From: an uncultured Bacteroidia bacterium
GTDB lineage: Bacteria > Bacteroidota > Bacteroidia > Bacteroidales > UBA932
Length of the DNA: 64,000 nucleotides
NCBI GenBank assembly: GCA_902762655.1
Contig: CACWOZ010000001.1
Coordinates: 124,001 to 188,000, forward strand
Direction: 5' to 3'
In this document: positions 18,568-27,793 of the stretch, one piece after another
Position numbering within the stretch: the stretch's first letter is position 1
Layout: each line of letters starts with the position of its first letter
The notes under the pieces: model-generated
What the model was told of the DNA's origin: nothing
The model's database searches: none
The model's input: only the letters and a program-made list of their open reading frames with translations
Program-made: the position numbers and the translations under genes

Positions 18568-18798
18568 ATGAAAGTTCTTTTTGCCGCAATACTTCTCGTG
18601 GGAATCTGCGTTGTGCTGCTCAGCGTGGGCATAATTGCCGGGCGCGGATTCCCTCAGTACGATGTCGGCGGCAACGAGAAACTTAAGGCCCGCGGAATCA
18701 CCTGCTACAAGGATGAGGACGCGAAACTGCATAAACCAAAGGTCTGCTCCGGCAATTTTTCAGATGCCTGCACGGACTGTAACCTCTACAAACAATGA
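18568..18798 (+). CDS. Small membrane-anchored cysteine protein, function unknown
   Basis: 76 residues with one N-terminal transmembrane helix (about residues 4-24, rich in V, L and I) ending in [11 protein letters not shown], then a short hydrophilic tail with four cysteines ([24 protein letters not shown]). The tail could bind a metal or form disulfides. The single-helix-plus-cysteines layout recalls NqrM (DUF539), but the cysteine spacing is different, so this is not assigned. The gene abuts prs with no gap and overlaps der by 4 bases, which supports it being real and coexpressed. Confidence 0.75.
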   Translation: MKVLFAAILLVGICVVLLSVGIIAGRGFPQYDVGGNEKLKARGITCYKDEDAKLHKPKVCSGNFSDACTDCNLYKQ

Positions 18799-20105
18799 AT
18801 GGACTTGTAGCAATCGTAGGCCGGCCGAATGTCGGCAAAAGTACTCTCTTCAACCGCCTGGTGGGAATGCGCCAGGCGATTGTCGACGATACGGCGGGAG
18901 TGACCCGCGACCGCCACTATGGTAAGACGGACTGGAACGGCCGGGAGTTTTCGGTCGTGGATACGGGAGGATATACCACCAATTCCGACGATGTTTTCGA
19001 AAGTGCAATCCGCCGTCAGGTGCAGATTGCTATAGATGAAGCGGATGTCGTGCTCTTCATGACAGAGGCCGCTACCGGCATCACCGATTATGATTCCGAG
19101 ATAGCTGATGTGCTCCGACGCTCGAAGAAACCGGTTGTCCTATGCGTGAATAAGGTGGATTCCGGCGAGAAGATGTACGATGCCTATGAATTTTACGGTC
19201 TTGGCCTCGGAGAGGTGTATACCATCTCCGCGGCCAACGGCAGTGGCACCGGCGACCTGCTGGACGCTATCGTGAAGGTCCTTCCCGAAGAATCGGAAAC
19301 CGAGGACCCTTATGCCGGGCTTCCGCGCATAGCCATCGTCGGCAAGCCTAACGTGGGCAAGTCCTCTATCACCAATGCTCTCCTGGGAGAGGAACGCAAC
19401 ATAGTCACTCCCGTGGCTGGCACGACACGCGATTCCATCGAGACCCACTACAACAAGTTCGGGCATGAATTCATGCTCGTAGATACCGCCGGCATACGCA
19501 AGAAAGGCAAGGTTAACGAAGACCTCGAATTCTATTCCGTGATGCGTTCTATCCGTGCTATCGAGCATAGCGATGTCTGCGTTCTGATGATAGATGCCAC
19601 CATGGGTATGGAGGCGCAGGATATGAACATCTTCAACCTGATCGTACGCAACCGTAAGGCCTGTGTGCTCGTTGTGAACAAATGGGATCTCTTTGTCAAG
19701 GACTCTAAGACCATGAAGGAGTACACCGAAGCCCTGAGGACAAGGCTTGCTCCATTCGACGATGTCCCGGTGATTTTTACATCGGTGGTCAAGATGCAAC
19801 GCATCCAGGATGTGCTGGACGCCGTTGCTGAGGTTTATGCTAACTACTCGCAGAAGATTCCTACCGCACGCCTGAACGAGGCTCTCCTCCCGATAATCGA
19901 AGAGACCCCTCCTCCGGCATGGAAGGGCAAGTATGTGAAAATCAAGTATGTTACACAACTTCCTACTCGTTTTCCCTCGTTTGCCTTCTTCTGCAATCTG
20001 CCTCAATACATCAAGGAACCATACAAGCGCTTCCTTGAAAACCAACTGCGCAAGCATTTCAACCTGACCGGTTGCCCGGTGCAGATTTACTGCAGGCAGA
20101 AGTAA
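18795..20105 (+). CDS. der: Ribosome-associated GTPase Der (EngA)
   Basis: Essential double GTPase for 50S ribosome maturation. The 436-residue protein has two G domains: the first with [15 protein letters not shown] and NKVDS, the second with [18 protein letters not shown] and NKWDL, then a KH-like domain (about 350-436). Length is typical. It overlaps the upstream small gene by 4 bases. xseA starts 2 bases after its stop. Confidence 0.97.
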   Translation: MNGLVAIVGRPNVGKSTLFNRLVGMRQAIVDDTAGVTRDRHYGKTDWNGREFSVVDTGGYTTNSDDVFESAIRRQVQIAIDEADVVLFMTEAATGITDYDSEIADVLRRSKKPVVLCVNKVDSGEKMYDAYEFYGLGLGEVYTISAANGSGTGDLLDAIVKVLPEESETEDPYAGLPRIAIVGKPNVGKSSITNALLGEERNIVTPVAGTTRDSIETHYNKFGHEFMLVDTAGIRKKGKVNEDLEFYSVMRSIRAIEHSDVCVLMIDATMGMEAQDMNIFNLIVRNRKACVLVVNKWDLFVKDSKTMKEYTEALRTRLAPFDDVPVIFTSVVKMQRIQDVLDAVAEVYANYSQKIPTARLNEALLPIIEETPPPAWKGKYVKIKYVTQLPTRFPSFAFFCNLPQYIKEPYKRFLENQLRKHFNLTGCPVQIYCRQK

Positions 20106-20107
20106 TT

Positions 20108-21208
20108 ATGTCCTCCCGCGACGAAATATCCCTCCTAGAACTTCAGGAAATCATCCGGGATGGTGTTGAAAGCGCCGTCCCGGATAAACTTTGGGTAAAG
20201 GCGGAGGTCGCGGCTGTGCAGGCGAGGGCAAACGGGCATTGTTATCTGGAACTTTCCCAGAGCGAGGACGGGCGCCTGCTTGCAAAGGCCCGCGCTGTTA
20301 TCTGGAAGGGCGTATGGTTTGCCTTGAGGCGCTATTTCTTCGATGCCACAGGCAGCGACCTCGCCCCCGGAATGCAGATACTTGCCCGCGTACAGGCCAA
20401 CTACAGCGAACTCTACGGTCTAACCCTGGTCATCGACGAACTAGAGCCTCAGTTCACCCTCGGAGCCGCGGAATTGGAGAAGCGCAGGACCATCGACAAA
20501 CTTGAGAAGGAGGGCCTGCTCGAAAGGCAGCAGGAACTCTCTCTCCCCGACATCCCTTACGCTCTTGCTGTAATATCTGCCGCGGATGCTGCAGGCTACG
20601 GGGATTTTTGCCGTCATCTCGAAGAAAATGAGTATGGATTCAAATTCCGGGTCGACCTTTTCCCCGCCACTATGCAAGGAGAATCTGCCCCTGAAAGCAT
20701 TGTGGATGCGCTTCAGTCAGTCGAAGCTGCCGGAGGGTACGACGCTGTCCTCATACTTCGCGGAGGCGGTTCCCGTCTGGATCTCGCTTGCTTCGACGAT
20801 TACGGTCTTGCCTTCGCAATTGCGAACTGCCCCTTGCCCGTGTTTACCGCGATTGGTCATGACCGCGACCACTCGGTAGCCGATATGGTATCCTTCGAGG
20901 CGGTCAAGACACCTACCGCCCTGGCGGATCTCTTCATAGGCAATGTTGCCGCAGAAGACGAACGCATAAGCAGTTACAGTTCCCGCCTGCGTCTGGCCAT
21001 CTCCAATAAAATCTCCGCCATGGAGGCCGCCGTTACCCTGCTCGAACAGCGCATCAAGGCCGCCGACCCGCGCAGCATCCTCACCCGTGGATACTCCCTC
21101 GTCACCGATGCCGGCGGTGTCGTTGTGAATTCAGCCGCCTCCCTCCGTCCCGGACAACGCATCCATATCCTCTTTGCGGATGGAAGCGCTACCGCGGAAG
21201 TCCTCTAA
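20108..21208 (+). CDS. xseA: Exodeoxyribonuclease VII large subunit
   Basis: Catalytic subunit of the ssDNA-specific exonuclease VII. The 366-residue protein has the N-terminal OB-fold (LWVKAEVAAVQARANGHCYLEL), the central nuclease domain with the conserved LILRGGGSRLDL and FTAIGHDRDHSVAD stretches, a short coiled-coil part and the C-terminal DPRSILTRGYSLV motif. It is somewhat shorter than the E. coli protein, mainly in the coiled coil. ATG 20108 is used; a TTG at 20072 in the same frame lies inside der and is not supported. Confidence 0.94.
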   Translation: MSSRDEISLLELQEIIRDGVESAVPDKLWVKAEVAAVQARANGHCYLELSQSEDGRLLAKARAVIWKGVWFALRRYFFDATGSDLAPGMQILARVQANYSELYGLTLVIDELEPQFTLGAAELEKRRTIDKLEKEGLLERQQELSLPDIPYALAVISAADAAGYGDFCRHLEENEYGFKFRVDLFPATMQGESAPESIVDALQSVEAAGGYDAVLILRGGGSRLDLACFDDYGLAFAIANCPLPVFTAIGHDRDHSVADMVSFEAVKTPTALADLFIGNVAAEDERISSYSSRLRLAISNKISAMEAAVTLLEQRIKAADPRSILTRGYSLVTDAGGVVVNSAASLRPGQRIHILFADGSATAEVL

Positions 21209-21215
21209 CTTTTTG

Positions 21216-21223
21216 TAAATTTG
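21216..21223 (+). promoter_or_regulatory. -7 box of xseB
   Basis: TAAATTTG is a perfect TAnnTTTG match just after the xseA stop and 6 nt before the xseB ATG (21230). It implies a second, nearly leaderless transcript for xseB and perhaps the glycogen operon. No clear -33 TTG is present. Confidence 0.45.
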
Positions 21224-21229
21224 CACGTT

Positions 21230-21412
21230 ATGACGGATAATTTTGACTATAAGAAGGCGTTGGAGGAGTTGGAAACCATCGCGAAGAAGGTGGAGGATCC
21301 TGCGACGGCCTTGAGCGATATCGACAAATTGATTGCGCGTGCCGACGAACTCATCGCCCGCTGCCGCGAATACCTCCGCACCGCCCGCAGCATGGTAGAA
21401 AAGATAGACTAG
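21230..21412 (+). CDS. xseB: Exodeoxyribonuclease VII small subunit
   Basis: 60 residues starting MTDNFDYKKALEELETIAKK, with the xseB-type pattern (YKKALEELETIAKKVEDP, then a helical hairpin with ADELIARCREYLRTA). It forms a multimeric complex with XseA in homologues. ATG 21230 is preferred to a TTG at 21221, which lies in the -7 box. It is 21 bases after xseA and 1 base before glgB. Confidence 0.85.
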   Translation: MTDNFDYKKALEELETIAKKVEDPATALSDIDKLIARADELIARCREYLRTARSMVEKID

Positions 21413-21413
21413 T

Positions 21414-23378
21414 ATGAAGAAGATATACGAAACCGACCCGTGGCTTGAACCATTCAAGCCTGCTATAGAAACGAGGTGCAAGCGCCTGGAAGCGGAAATA
21501 GCCCACATCAAGGGCAATCATTCAAAACTCGCGGACGGGGTTAATAACCATCTGTACTACGGCCTTCATAAAGTCGTAGACGGTTGGGTGTTTCGCGAAT
21601 GGGCGCCAAACGCCACACGCATTTGGCTTATAGGAGAATTCAACAACTGGAAAAAGGCCGAGGCCTGGGCCCTAAGCCCCTGCGGGGATGGCAATTGGGA
21701 AATCAAACTTCCGTCGATGTTCCTCCGCCATGGCGAACTTTACAAACTATTCATAGAGTGGCCCGGGGGTGGTGCGGAACGTCTTCCCGCTTATGCTACC
21801 AGGGTAGTCCAGGATCCGGATACGAAAGTTTTCAGTGCACAGGTATGGGATGTCGCTCCTTACGAATGGAAACATGGCAAGGCTGGCAAGCGCCCTACCC
21901 CGCTCATCTATGAGTGCCACATAGGCATGAGTTCCGAGCAGGAGAAGGTGGCAAGTTTCGATGACTTCCGCACAACGGTTCTCCCGCGTGTGCACAGGCT
22001 TGGTTACGATACTTTGCAGATAATGGCCTTGCAGGAGCATCCCTACTATGGGTCCTTCGGATATCAGGTCAGCAATTTTTTCGCTCTCAGTTCCCGCTTC
22101 GGTACCCCGGAACAGTTCAAGCGGCTCGTGGATGAGGCACATGCGCTTGGAATCGCGGTAATCATGGACATCGTCCACTCCCATGCCGTTTCCAATGAAA
22201 TCGAAGGACTGGGCCGTTTTGACGGCAGGGAAGACCTTTATTTTTATCCCGGGGATGCCGGACATCACCCTGCGTGGGGCTCGAGGTGCTTCGATTATGG
22301 CAAGGATGCGGTGAAGTATTTCCTCCTCTCCAACTGCAAGTACTGGATGGAGGAGTATAATCTCGACGGATTCCGCTTCGACGGAGTTACATCCATGCTC
22401 TACTGGGACCATGGTCTTGGTACGGACTTTGGAAATTACGAGATCTATTTCGGAACGGGGGTCGACGAAAATGCCGTTGCCTATCTTGGGCTTGCAAACA
22501 GGCTCATCCATGAAATCGATCCTGATGCCATAACCATAGCCGAGGATGTCAGCGGCATGCCCGGGCTTGCCGCCCCGCAGGAGGCGGGGGGTGTGGGATT
22601 CGACTTCCGCATGGCCATGGGTATCGCCGACCACTGGATCAAGTGGATTAAGGAAAAAAACGACGAACAGTGGAGCCCTGGTGAAATCTGGTACGAACTT
22701 ACCAACAAACGCGCCGACGAAAAGACTGTCAGTTACGCAGAGTGCCACGACCAGGCGCTGGTGGGCGACAAAACCATCATCTTCCGTCTTGTCGACAAGG
22801 AGATGTATTTCTCCATGGACAAAGGGAAACAGAATCTTACAGTGGAGAGGGGGGTGGCCCTACACAAGATGATACGTCTCGTGACGGCCGCAACGGCCGG
22901 CAACGGGTATCTCAATTTCATGGGTAATGAGTTCGGCCATCCCGAATGGATAGACTTCCCCCGAGAGGGTAATGGCTGGAGTTTCTCCCATGCAAGACGC
23001 CTGTGGTCGATAGCGGACAACGATGCCCTCCTTTACAAAGGACTCGAAGATTTCGATCGGGAAATGATACGTTTCATCCGCAAAAACCGACTGCTCGTCG
23101 ACCGGCCTGTGCTGCTCACGGCAGATGAACAGAAGCAGATACTGGTTTTCCTACGGAAAAATTGTATCTTTGCATTGAATTTCAACCCGGTAAACTCCAT
23201 TGGGGATTACGGATTCTCGGCTCCTGAGGGAGAATACGAACTTGTATTCAGCACCGATGAGCCTCGTTTCAACGGGTATGGCAGACTCGCTGCCGGAGAA
23301 AGGCACATTACCGTTGACCATACTTTGTATCTGTACTTGCCGTGCCGGAGCGCTTTGGTGTTGAAAAAAATCAAATAG
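21414..23378 (+). CDS. glgB: 1,4-alpha-glucan branching enzyme (GH13)
   Basis: Introduces alpha-1,6 branches into glycogen. The 654-residue protein has an N-terminal CBM48-like domain (VFREWAPNATRIWLIGEFNNW), then a GH13 barrel with the nucleophile D323 in FRFDGV, acid/base E377 in IAEDVSG and the third acid D446 in CHDQALVG, and a C-terminal all-beta domain. It resembles the eukaryote-like GH13_8 branching enzymes used by Bacteroidota. It is the first gene of a five-gene glycogen operon whose members are separated by only a few bases or overlap. Confidence 0.95.
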   Translation: MKKIYETDPWLEPFKPAIETRCKRLEAEIAHIKGNHSKLADGVNNHLYYGLHKVVDGWVFREWAPNATRIWLIGEFNNWKKAEAWALSPCGDGNWEIKLPSMFLRHGELYKLFIEWPGGGAERLPAYATRVVQDPDTKVFSAQVWDVAPYEWKHGKAGKRPTPLIYECHIGMSSEQEKVASFDDFRTTVLPRVHRLGYDTLQIMALQEHPYYGSFGYQVSNFFALSSRFGTPEQFKRLVDEAHALGIAVIMDIVHSHAVSNEIEGLGRFDGREDLYFYPGDAGHHPAWGSRCFDYGKDAVKYFLLSNCKYWMEEYNLDGFRFDGVTSMLYWDHGLGTDFGNYEIYFGTGVDENAVAYLGLANRLIHEIDPDAITIAEDVSGMPGLAAPQEAGGVGFDFRMAMGIADHWIKWIKEKNDEQWSPGEIWYELTNKRADEKTVSYAECHDQALVGDKTIIFRLVDKEMYFSMDKGKQNLTVERGVALHKMIRLVTAATAGNGYLNFMGNEFGHPEWIDFPREGNGWSFSHARRLWSIADNDALLYKGLEDFDREMIRFIRKNRLLVDRPVLLTADEQKQILVFLRKNCIFALNFNPVNSIGDYGFSAPEGEYELVFSTDEPRFNGYGRLAAGERHITVDHTLYLYLPCRSALVLKKIK

Positions 23379-23381
23379 CAT

Positions 23382-25325
23382 ATGGCTTTTTTAAAATTCA
23401 ATAAGGCTGAACTGGTGAATCTCTCCTATTCGCTTAAGAGAGAGATCATCTGCGTTAACAAGACGGGCGCCTATTGCAATACCAGCATAGTCACTTGCAA
23501 TACCCGCCGATACCACGGACTGCTGTCCGTCACGCTGGACCGCTTCGGGGGAGACAAGTATCTGCTGCTCTCCGCCATTGACGAGTCTTTCATCGTGAAC
23601 GGCAAACAATTCAATCTGGGTATACACTGCTATGGTGACATCTACGAACCAAGGGGGCACAAATATGTGGTTGATTTCAGCGCGGATCCCATTCCTTCGA
23701 TAACCTACAAGGTCGGTGACATTGTTTTCCGTAAATCATTGTTGCTTCATCCGGACAAAGACCAGTTGCTCATCAAGTATGAGCTTCTAGAGAGTCCCGC
23801 CAAGGCGACAGTCCGCCTGAAACCGTTCCTTGCTTTCAGGAACATCCATGCGCTCACGAATTGCAACGATACCGCAGACCAGGGCTATTCCCAGGTAGAG
23901 AACGGAGCGAAGTTCCGCATGTACGGCGGCTTCCCGGACCTGGTGCTCCAGACTTCGGATGCCCACACATCATATAAGCATAATCCTGAGTGGTACTACG
24001 GCATTACCTATTCCGACGAATACCGCCGCGGTTTTGATTGCAAGGAAGATCTCTTTGTGCCAGGCTTTTTTGAGGGCACGATGAAGGCGGGAGATTCAAT
24101 TGTACTGTCCGCATCGCTCAAAGAGGAGAATCCTGCCACTCTCAAACGAGGATTCAACGCGGTGGTGGCCAAGGCTCCCACCATAACTAACTACCGCGAC
24201 CTGCTTGCCCGTTGGGCCAACCTCTTCATCTGTAACCATAACGGCCGCAAGCGTATCACCGCCGGTTTTTCCTGGATGTATACCGGGCTTCTCCGCGAGA
24301 CCCTGATATCCCTCCCCGGTCTCACCCTTTATGCCAACGGCGACACCAAAACCTTCGAGGAAGTTCTCGACAATCTCATTGCCGACGAGCAGGAACGTCT
24401 GTTCCGTCGTACCACCCAGGTGGAGGCCCCTCTGCTGCTCGCATCAGTACTGCAGCACTACATCATGTTCGGTGCATCCCCTTCCAAAGTCTGGAAGAAG
24501 TACGGCGTGATTGTCAGGGGCATTCTGGAGAGTTATCTCCCCGGACGCAGGCGCGAGGTTGCCATGCATCCGAACGGACTGCTCTGGGCACAGATGGAAA
24601 ATGTCGCGCTTAGTTGGATGAACGCGTATGTGAACGGGGTTCCCGTTACCGAGCGCGCCGGTTATCAGGTGGAAACCAATGCTCTGTGGTACAACAGCAT
24701 TTGCTTTGCCGTCGAGATGGAGGGTAAGTACGGCACCGCCGCGACTTTCGTCAAGGAGTGGAGCACTATCCGCGACCTCGTGAAGGCCAACTATCAGAAG
24801 ACCTTCTGGAATGAAGAGCGTGGCTGCCTTGCTGACTATGTCGACAACAGTGGCCAGAACTTGGACGTCCGCCCGAATCAGCTGATTGCTATCTGGGTGA
24901 AGAATTCTCCTCTGGATGACGAACTTCATCCTTCCATCTTCCGGGTTGTTTCTGCCGAACTGGAGACTTCGCGCGGTATACGCACCCTTTCTCCCCGCGA
25001 CCCCAAATACAAGAATGTGTACGAGGGTTCGCAGGTCGACCGCGACCTTGCCTATCATCAAGGCAGTACACGTCCGTTCCTGCTTGAATACTATGTGGCT
25101 GCCGGTTTCCGCATTATAGGCCCAGGTTTCCGCAAGAAAGCCGAATGGCTCTGCGAAGGCCTATATGAAGACCTTAGCAAGCATGGCGTTGTCGCATTCA
25201 GCGAACTTTACGACGGCGACCCGCCGCAGGAACCGCATGGTGCTATCGCATCTGCGCTCAGTACCGCCGCCCTGCTGACCGTCAATTATATTACGGAACT
25301 TAATTCGAAGGAGGACCACAAATGA
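23382..25325 (+). CDS. Glycogen debranching enzyme (amylo-alpha-1,6-glucosidase type, GH133)
   Basis: 647 residues: an N-terminal domain of the bacterial and archaeal debranching type (GAYCNTSIVTCNTRRYHGLLS near residue 30) and a C-terminal (alpha/alpha)6 glucosidase domain with the conserved segments ITAGFSWMYTGLLRETLI, NGLLWAQMENVALSWMN and YHQGSTRPFLLEYYVAA. It hydrolyses alpha-1,6 stubs of glycogen during mobilisation. It starts 3 bases after glgB and overlaps the next gene by 4 bases. Confidence 0.9.
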   Translation: MAFLKFNKAELVNLSYSLKREIICVNKTGAYCNTSIVTCNTRRYHGLLSVTLDRFGGDKYLLLSAIDESFIVNGKQFNLGIHCYGDIYEPRGHKYVVDFSADPIPSITYKVGDIVFRKSLLLHPDKDQLLIKYELLESPAKATVRLKPFLAFRNIHALTNCNDTADQGYSQVENGAKFRMYGGFPDLVLQTSDAHTSYKHNPEWYYGITYSDEYRRGFDCKEDLFVPGFFEGTMKAGDSIVLSASLKEENPATLKRGFNAVVAKAPTITNYRDLLARWANLFICNHNGRKRITAGFSWMYTGLLRETLISLPGLTLYANGDTKTFEEVLDNLIADEQERLFRRTTQVEAPLLLASVLQHYIMFGASPSKVWKKYGVIVRGILESYLPGRRREVAMHPNGLLWAQMENVALSWMNAYVNGVPVTERAGYQVETNALWYNSICFAVEMEGKYGTAATFVKEWSTIRDLVKANYQKTFWNEERGCLADYVDNSGQNLDVRPNQLIAIWVKNSPLDDELHPSIFRVVSAELETSRGIRTLSPRDPKYKNVYEGSQVDRDLAYHQGSTRPFLLEYYVAAGFRIIGPGFRKKAEWLCEGLYEDLSKHGVVAFSELYDGDPPQEPHGAIASALSTAALLTVNYITELNSKEDHK

Positions 25326-26614
25326 GAGTGCTGATGTTCGGCTGGGAGTTCCCCCCTCATATTGCCGGGGGGCTCGGTACGGCCTGTGAAGGAATTGTCA
25401 AAGGCCTTGCATACAACGGTGTAGAGAGTATTTTCGTAATGCCCTCCGCCAGTGGTGACGAAGACCAGAGCGCAACGCGTATCATCAACGCCAGCGACGT
25501 CGCCGTCGAGAATTTCACCGGCACGGTCGACGAGTTCCTCGACAAGGTCAAGTTCATCCATATAGATTCCAATCTCATCCCTTACGCCGATCCGGAGGAA
25601 TTTTCGAAAATTGTCGAAGATGAGCGTGCCCGACAGGTGAAGGATTTCCGCATCAGTTTCGGGCAGAAATACAAGTTCTCCGGCAAATATGGTGCGAACC
25701 TTCTCGAGGAGGTTGCACGTTATGCGATGGTTGGTGGCACAATAGCAATGCAGCATAAGGACGAGTTCGACATCATCCATGCTCACGACTGGCTGACCTA
25801 TCTCGCCGGAATTGCAGCTAAAGAACTCACCGGCAAGCCGCTGGTTGTGCATGTGCATGCTACTTCCTTCGACCGCGGAACCGATGATATGGTCGATTCC
25901 CGTGTATATGCGATCGAACGCCGTGGCATGGAGGCTGCCGACAGGGTGGTCACCGTCAGCGATCTCACCCGTAATATCGTAATCAACAAATACGGCATCG
26001 ATCCTTCGAAAGTCGTGACGGTGCATAACGCTGTTGATTTCAGCGGCCGTGAAAACCTTGAAGTAGAGCGTGGTGTCCGCGACAAGGTGGTCACCTTCCT
26101 CGGCCGTATTACCTTCCAGAAGGGTCCCGAGTACTTCATCGAGGCTGCTGCGAAAGTTCTGAAGCGCACCAATGGTGTGCGTTTCGTGATGGCTGGCAGC
26201 GGAGATATGATGAACCGTTCCATCCGTATGGTTGCCCGGCTCGGCATATCCGACCGTTTTCATTTCACCGGCTTCCTCCGCGGTGCCGACGTGCAGAAGA
26301 TGTTCGCCCTTTCCGACGTGTACATCATGCCGTCGGTGTCCGAGCCCTTCGGCATCTCGCCTCTTGAGGCAATGCGTACCGGTGTTCCTTCTGTCATATC
26401 GCATCAGAGCGGCGCTGCAGAGGTGCTGAAATATGCTCTCAAAGTAGATTTCTGGGATGTCGATGCAATGGCAGACGACATCTACGCCCTCCTTACCTAT
26501 CCCGCCCTTTCCCGTTTTGCGGCTCAACAGGGTTTCGACGAAGTGAACGAGTTGAAGTGGAACAATGCCACTGCCAAACTCAAGAAAGTTTATGAATCCG
26601 TTTTAAATCAGTAG
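25322..26614 (+). CDS. GT4-family glycosyltransferase, probable glycogen synthase
   Basis: 430 residues with the GT-B fold: N-terminal substrate loop WEFPPHIAGGLGTAC, HDWLTYLAG, a hinge HVHATSFDRG, and a C-terminal nucleotide-sugar site EPFGISPLEAMRTGVP with the E-x7-E pattern. In Bacteroidota this type sits in glycogen operons and takes the place of the classical GlgA; the sugar donor (ADP- or UDP-glucose) is not settled by sequence. No GlgC is in the window. Its start overlaps the debranching enzyme by 4 bases, and the GH57 gene follows after 3 bases. Confidence 0.85.
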   Translation: MRVLMFGWEFPPHIAGGLGTACEGIVKGLAYNGVESIFVMPSASGDEDQSATRIINASDVAVENFTGTVDEFLDKVKFIHIDSNLIPYADPEEFSKIVEDERARQVKDFRISFGQKYKFSGKYGANLLEEVARYAMVGGTIAMQHKDEFDIIHAHDWLTYLAGIAAKELTGKPLVVHVHATSFDRGTDDMVDSRVYAIERRGMEAADRVVTVSDLTRNIVINKYGIDPSKVVTVHNAVDFSGRENLEVERGVRDKVVTFLGRITFQKGPEYFIEAAAKVLKRTNGVRFVMAGSGDMMNRSIRMVARLGISDRFHFTGFLRGADVQKMFALSDVYIMPSVSEPFGISPLEAMRTGVPSVISHQSGAAEVLKYALKVDFWDVDAMADDIYALLTYPALSRFAAQQGFDEVNELKWNNATAKLKKVYESVLNQ

Positions 26615-26617
26615 CTT

Positions 26618-27793
26618 ATGAAAAAGCTTTGTTTCTATTTCCAGATACATCAGCCCGACCGTCTCCGCGTGTTCCGCTTTTTCGATATCGGCAAGGACTC
26701 GCATTATTACGACGATTTCGTGAATCGTACCATCCTGAGGCGCATCGCCCAAAAGTGTTATATTCCGATGAATAAGTTGCTGTTGGATGCCATCAAAGAA
26801 AACGACGGCAAATTCAAGGTGGCTTTCTCCATCACCGGAAGCGCACTGGAGCAGTTCGAACGCTATGCCCCCGAGGTTATAGACAGTTTCCGTGCCCTTG
26901 CTGCTACGGGTGCGGTCGAATTCCTTTGCGAGACTTGCAACCACTCTCTCTCTTCGCTCAAGAGTGAGAATGAGTTCAAGCATCAGGTGCTCAAGCATAA
27001 GGCTACCATCGAAAAATATTTCGGAGTGACTCCGGTCACTTTCCGCAACACAGAACTCATCTATTCCAACGCGATAGGAAAACAGGTTTACGACATGGGC
27101 TTCAAGACCATCCTCACCGAGGGGGCCCGTCATATCCTTGGATGGAAGAGTCCCAACTATATCTATTCCAACGAGATCAAATCTTCCCAGAAACTTCTGC
27201 TCCGCAATTATGTGCTCAGCGACGATATTGCTTTCCGCTTTGCCGGGTCAGGCTTGACTGCCGAGCAGTTCGCAGCCAAAGTGAATGCGGAAGAAGGAGA
27301 AATAGTCAACCTTTTCATGGACTACGAGACTTTCGGTGAACATCAGAGCGTTGAAACCGGTATCTTCGAATTCATGAAGGCGTTGCCCAAAGCGGCCATT
27401 GCGGCCGGGATCAAGTTTGTGACACCTGCCGAAGCTGCTTCCAAACTCAAGGCGGTGGCTCCTCTCAGCGTGCCTCAGCCTATTTCCTGGGCGGATGAAG
27501 AGCGCGATGTCACCGCATGGCTTGGAAACGAGCTCCAGCAGGACGCGTTCAACAAACTCTACTCCCTTGTAGAGAAACTTTCGATCATAGACAATGCCGA
27601 CCTCTGGTCCGACTTCGGCCGGCTCCAGGAGAGCGATCATTTCTACTATATGTGCACCAAGTTCTTCTCGGACGGCGATGTGCACAAGTATTTCAACCCT
27701 TACGACACTCCTTACGAGGCATTTATCAACTATATGAACGTATTGAGTGACTTTATTATCAGAGTAAACGACGAATATGCAACCAAGAATTGA
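26618..27793 (+). CDS. GH57 family glycoside hydrolase (alpha-amylase type)
   Basis: 391 residues starting MKKLCFYFQIHQPDRLR, the HQP motif that opens GH57 domains. The presumed nucleophile is E146 in FRNTELIY and the acid/base is D235 in MDYETFGEH. Members act as alpha-amylases or 4-alpha-glucanotransferases on alpha-glucans. No signal peptide is seen, so it should act in the cytoplasm on glycogen or maltodextrin. It overlaps the phosphorylase gene by 17 bases, an unusually long overlap for this operon. Confidence 0.9.
   Translation: MKKLCFYFQIHQPDRLRVFRFFDIGKDSHYYDDFVNRTILRRIAQKCYIPMNKLLLDAIKENDGKFKVAFSITGSALEQFERYAPEVIDSFRALAATGAVEFLCETCNHSLSSLKSENEFKHQVLKHKATIEKYFGVTPVTFRNTELIYSNAIGKQVYDMGFKTILTEGARHILGWKSPNYIYSNEIKSSQKLLLRNYVLSDDIAFRFAGSGLTAEQFAAKVNAEEGEIVNLFMDYETFGEHQSVETGIFEFMKALPKAAIAAGIKFVTPAEAASKLKAVAPLSVPQPISWADEERDVTAWLGNELQQDAFNKLYSLVEKLSIIDNADLWSDFGRLQESDHFYYMCTKFFSDGDVHKYFNPYDTPYEAFINYMNVLSDFIIRVNDEYATKN

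Noticed and set aside
25286-26527. Long minus-strand ORF across the GT4 gene
   Set aside because: Antisense to a conserved glycosyltransferase with intact motifs; its product looks like a codon shadow.
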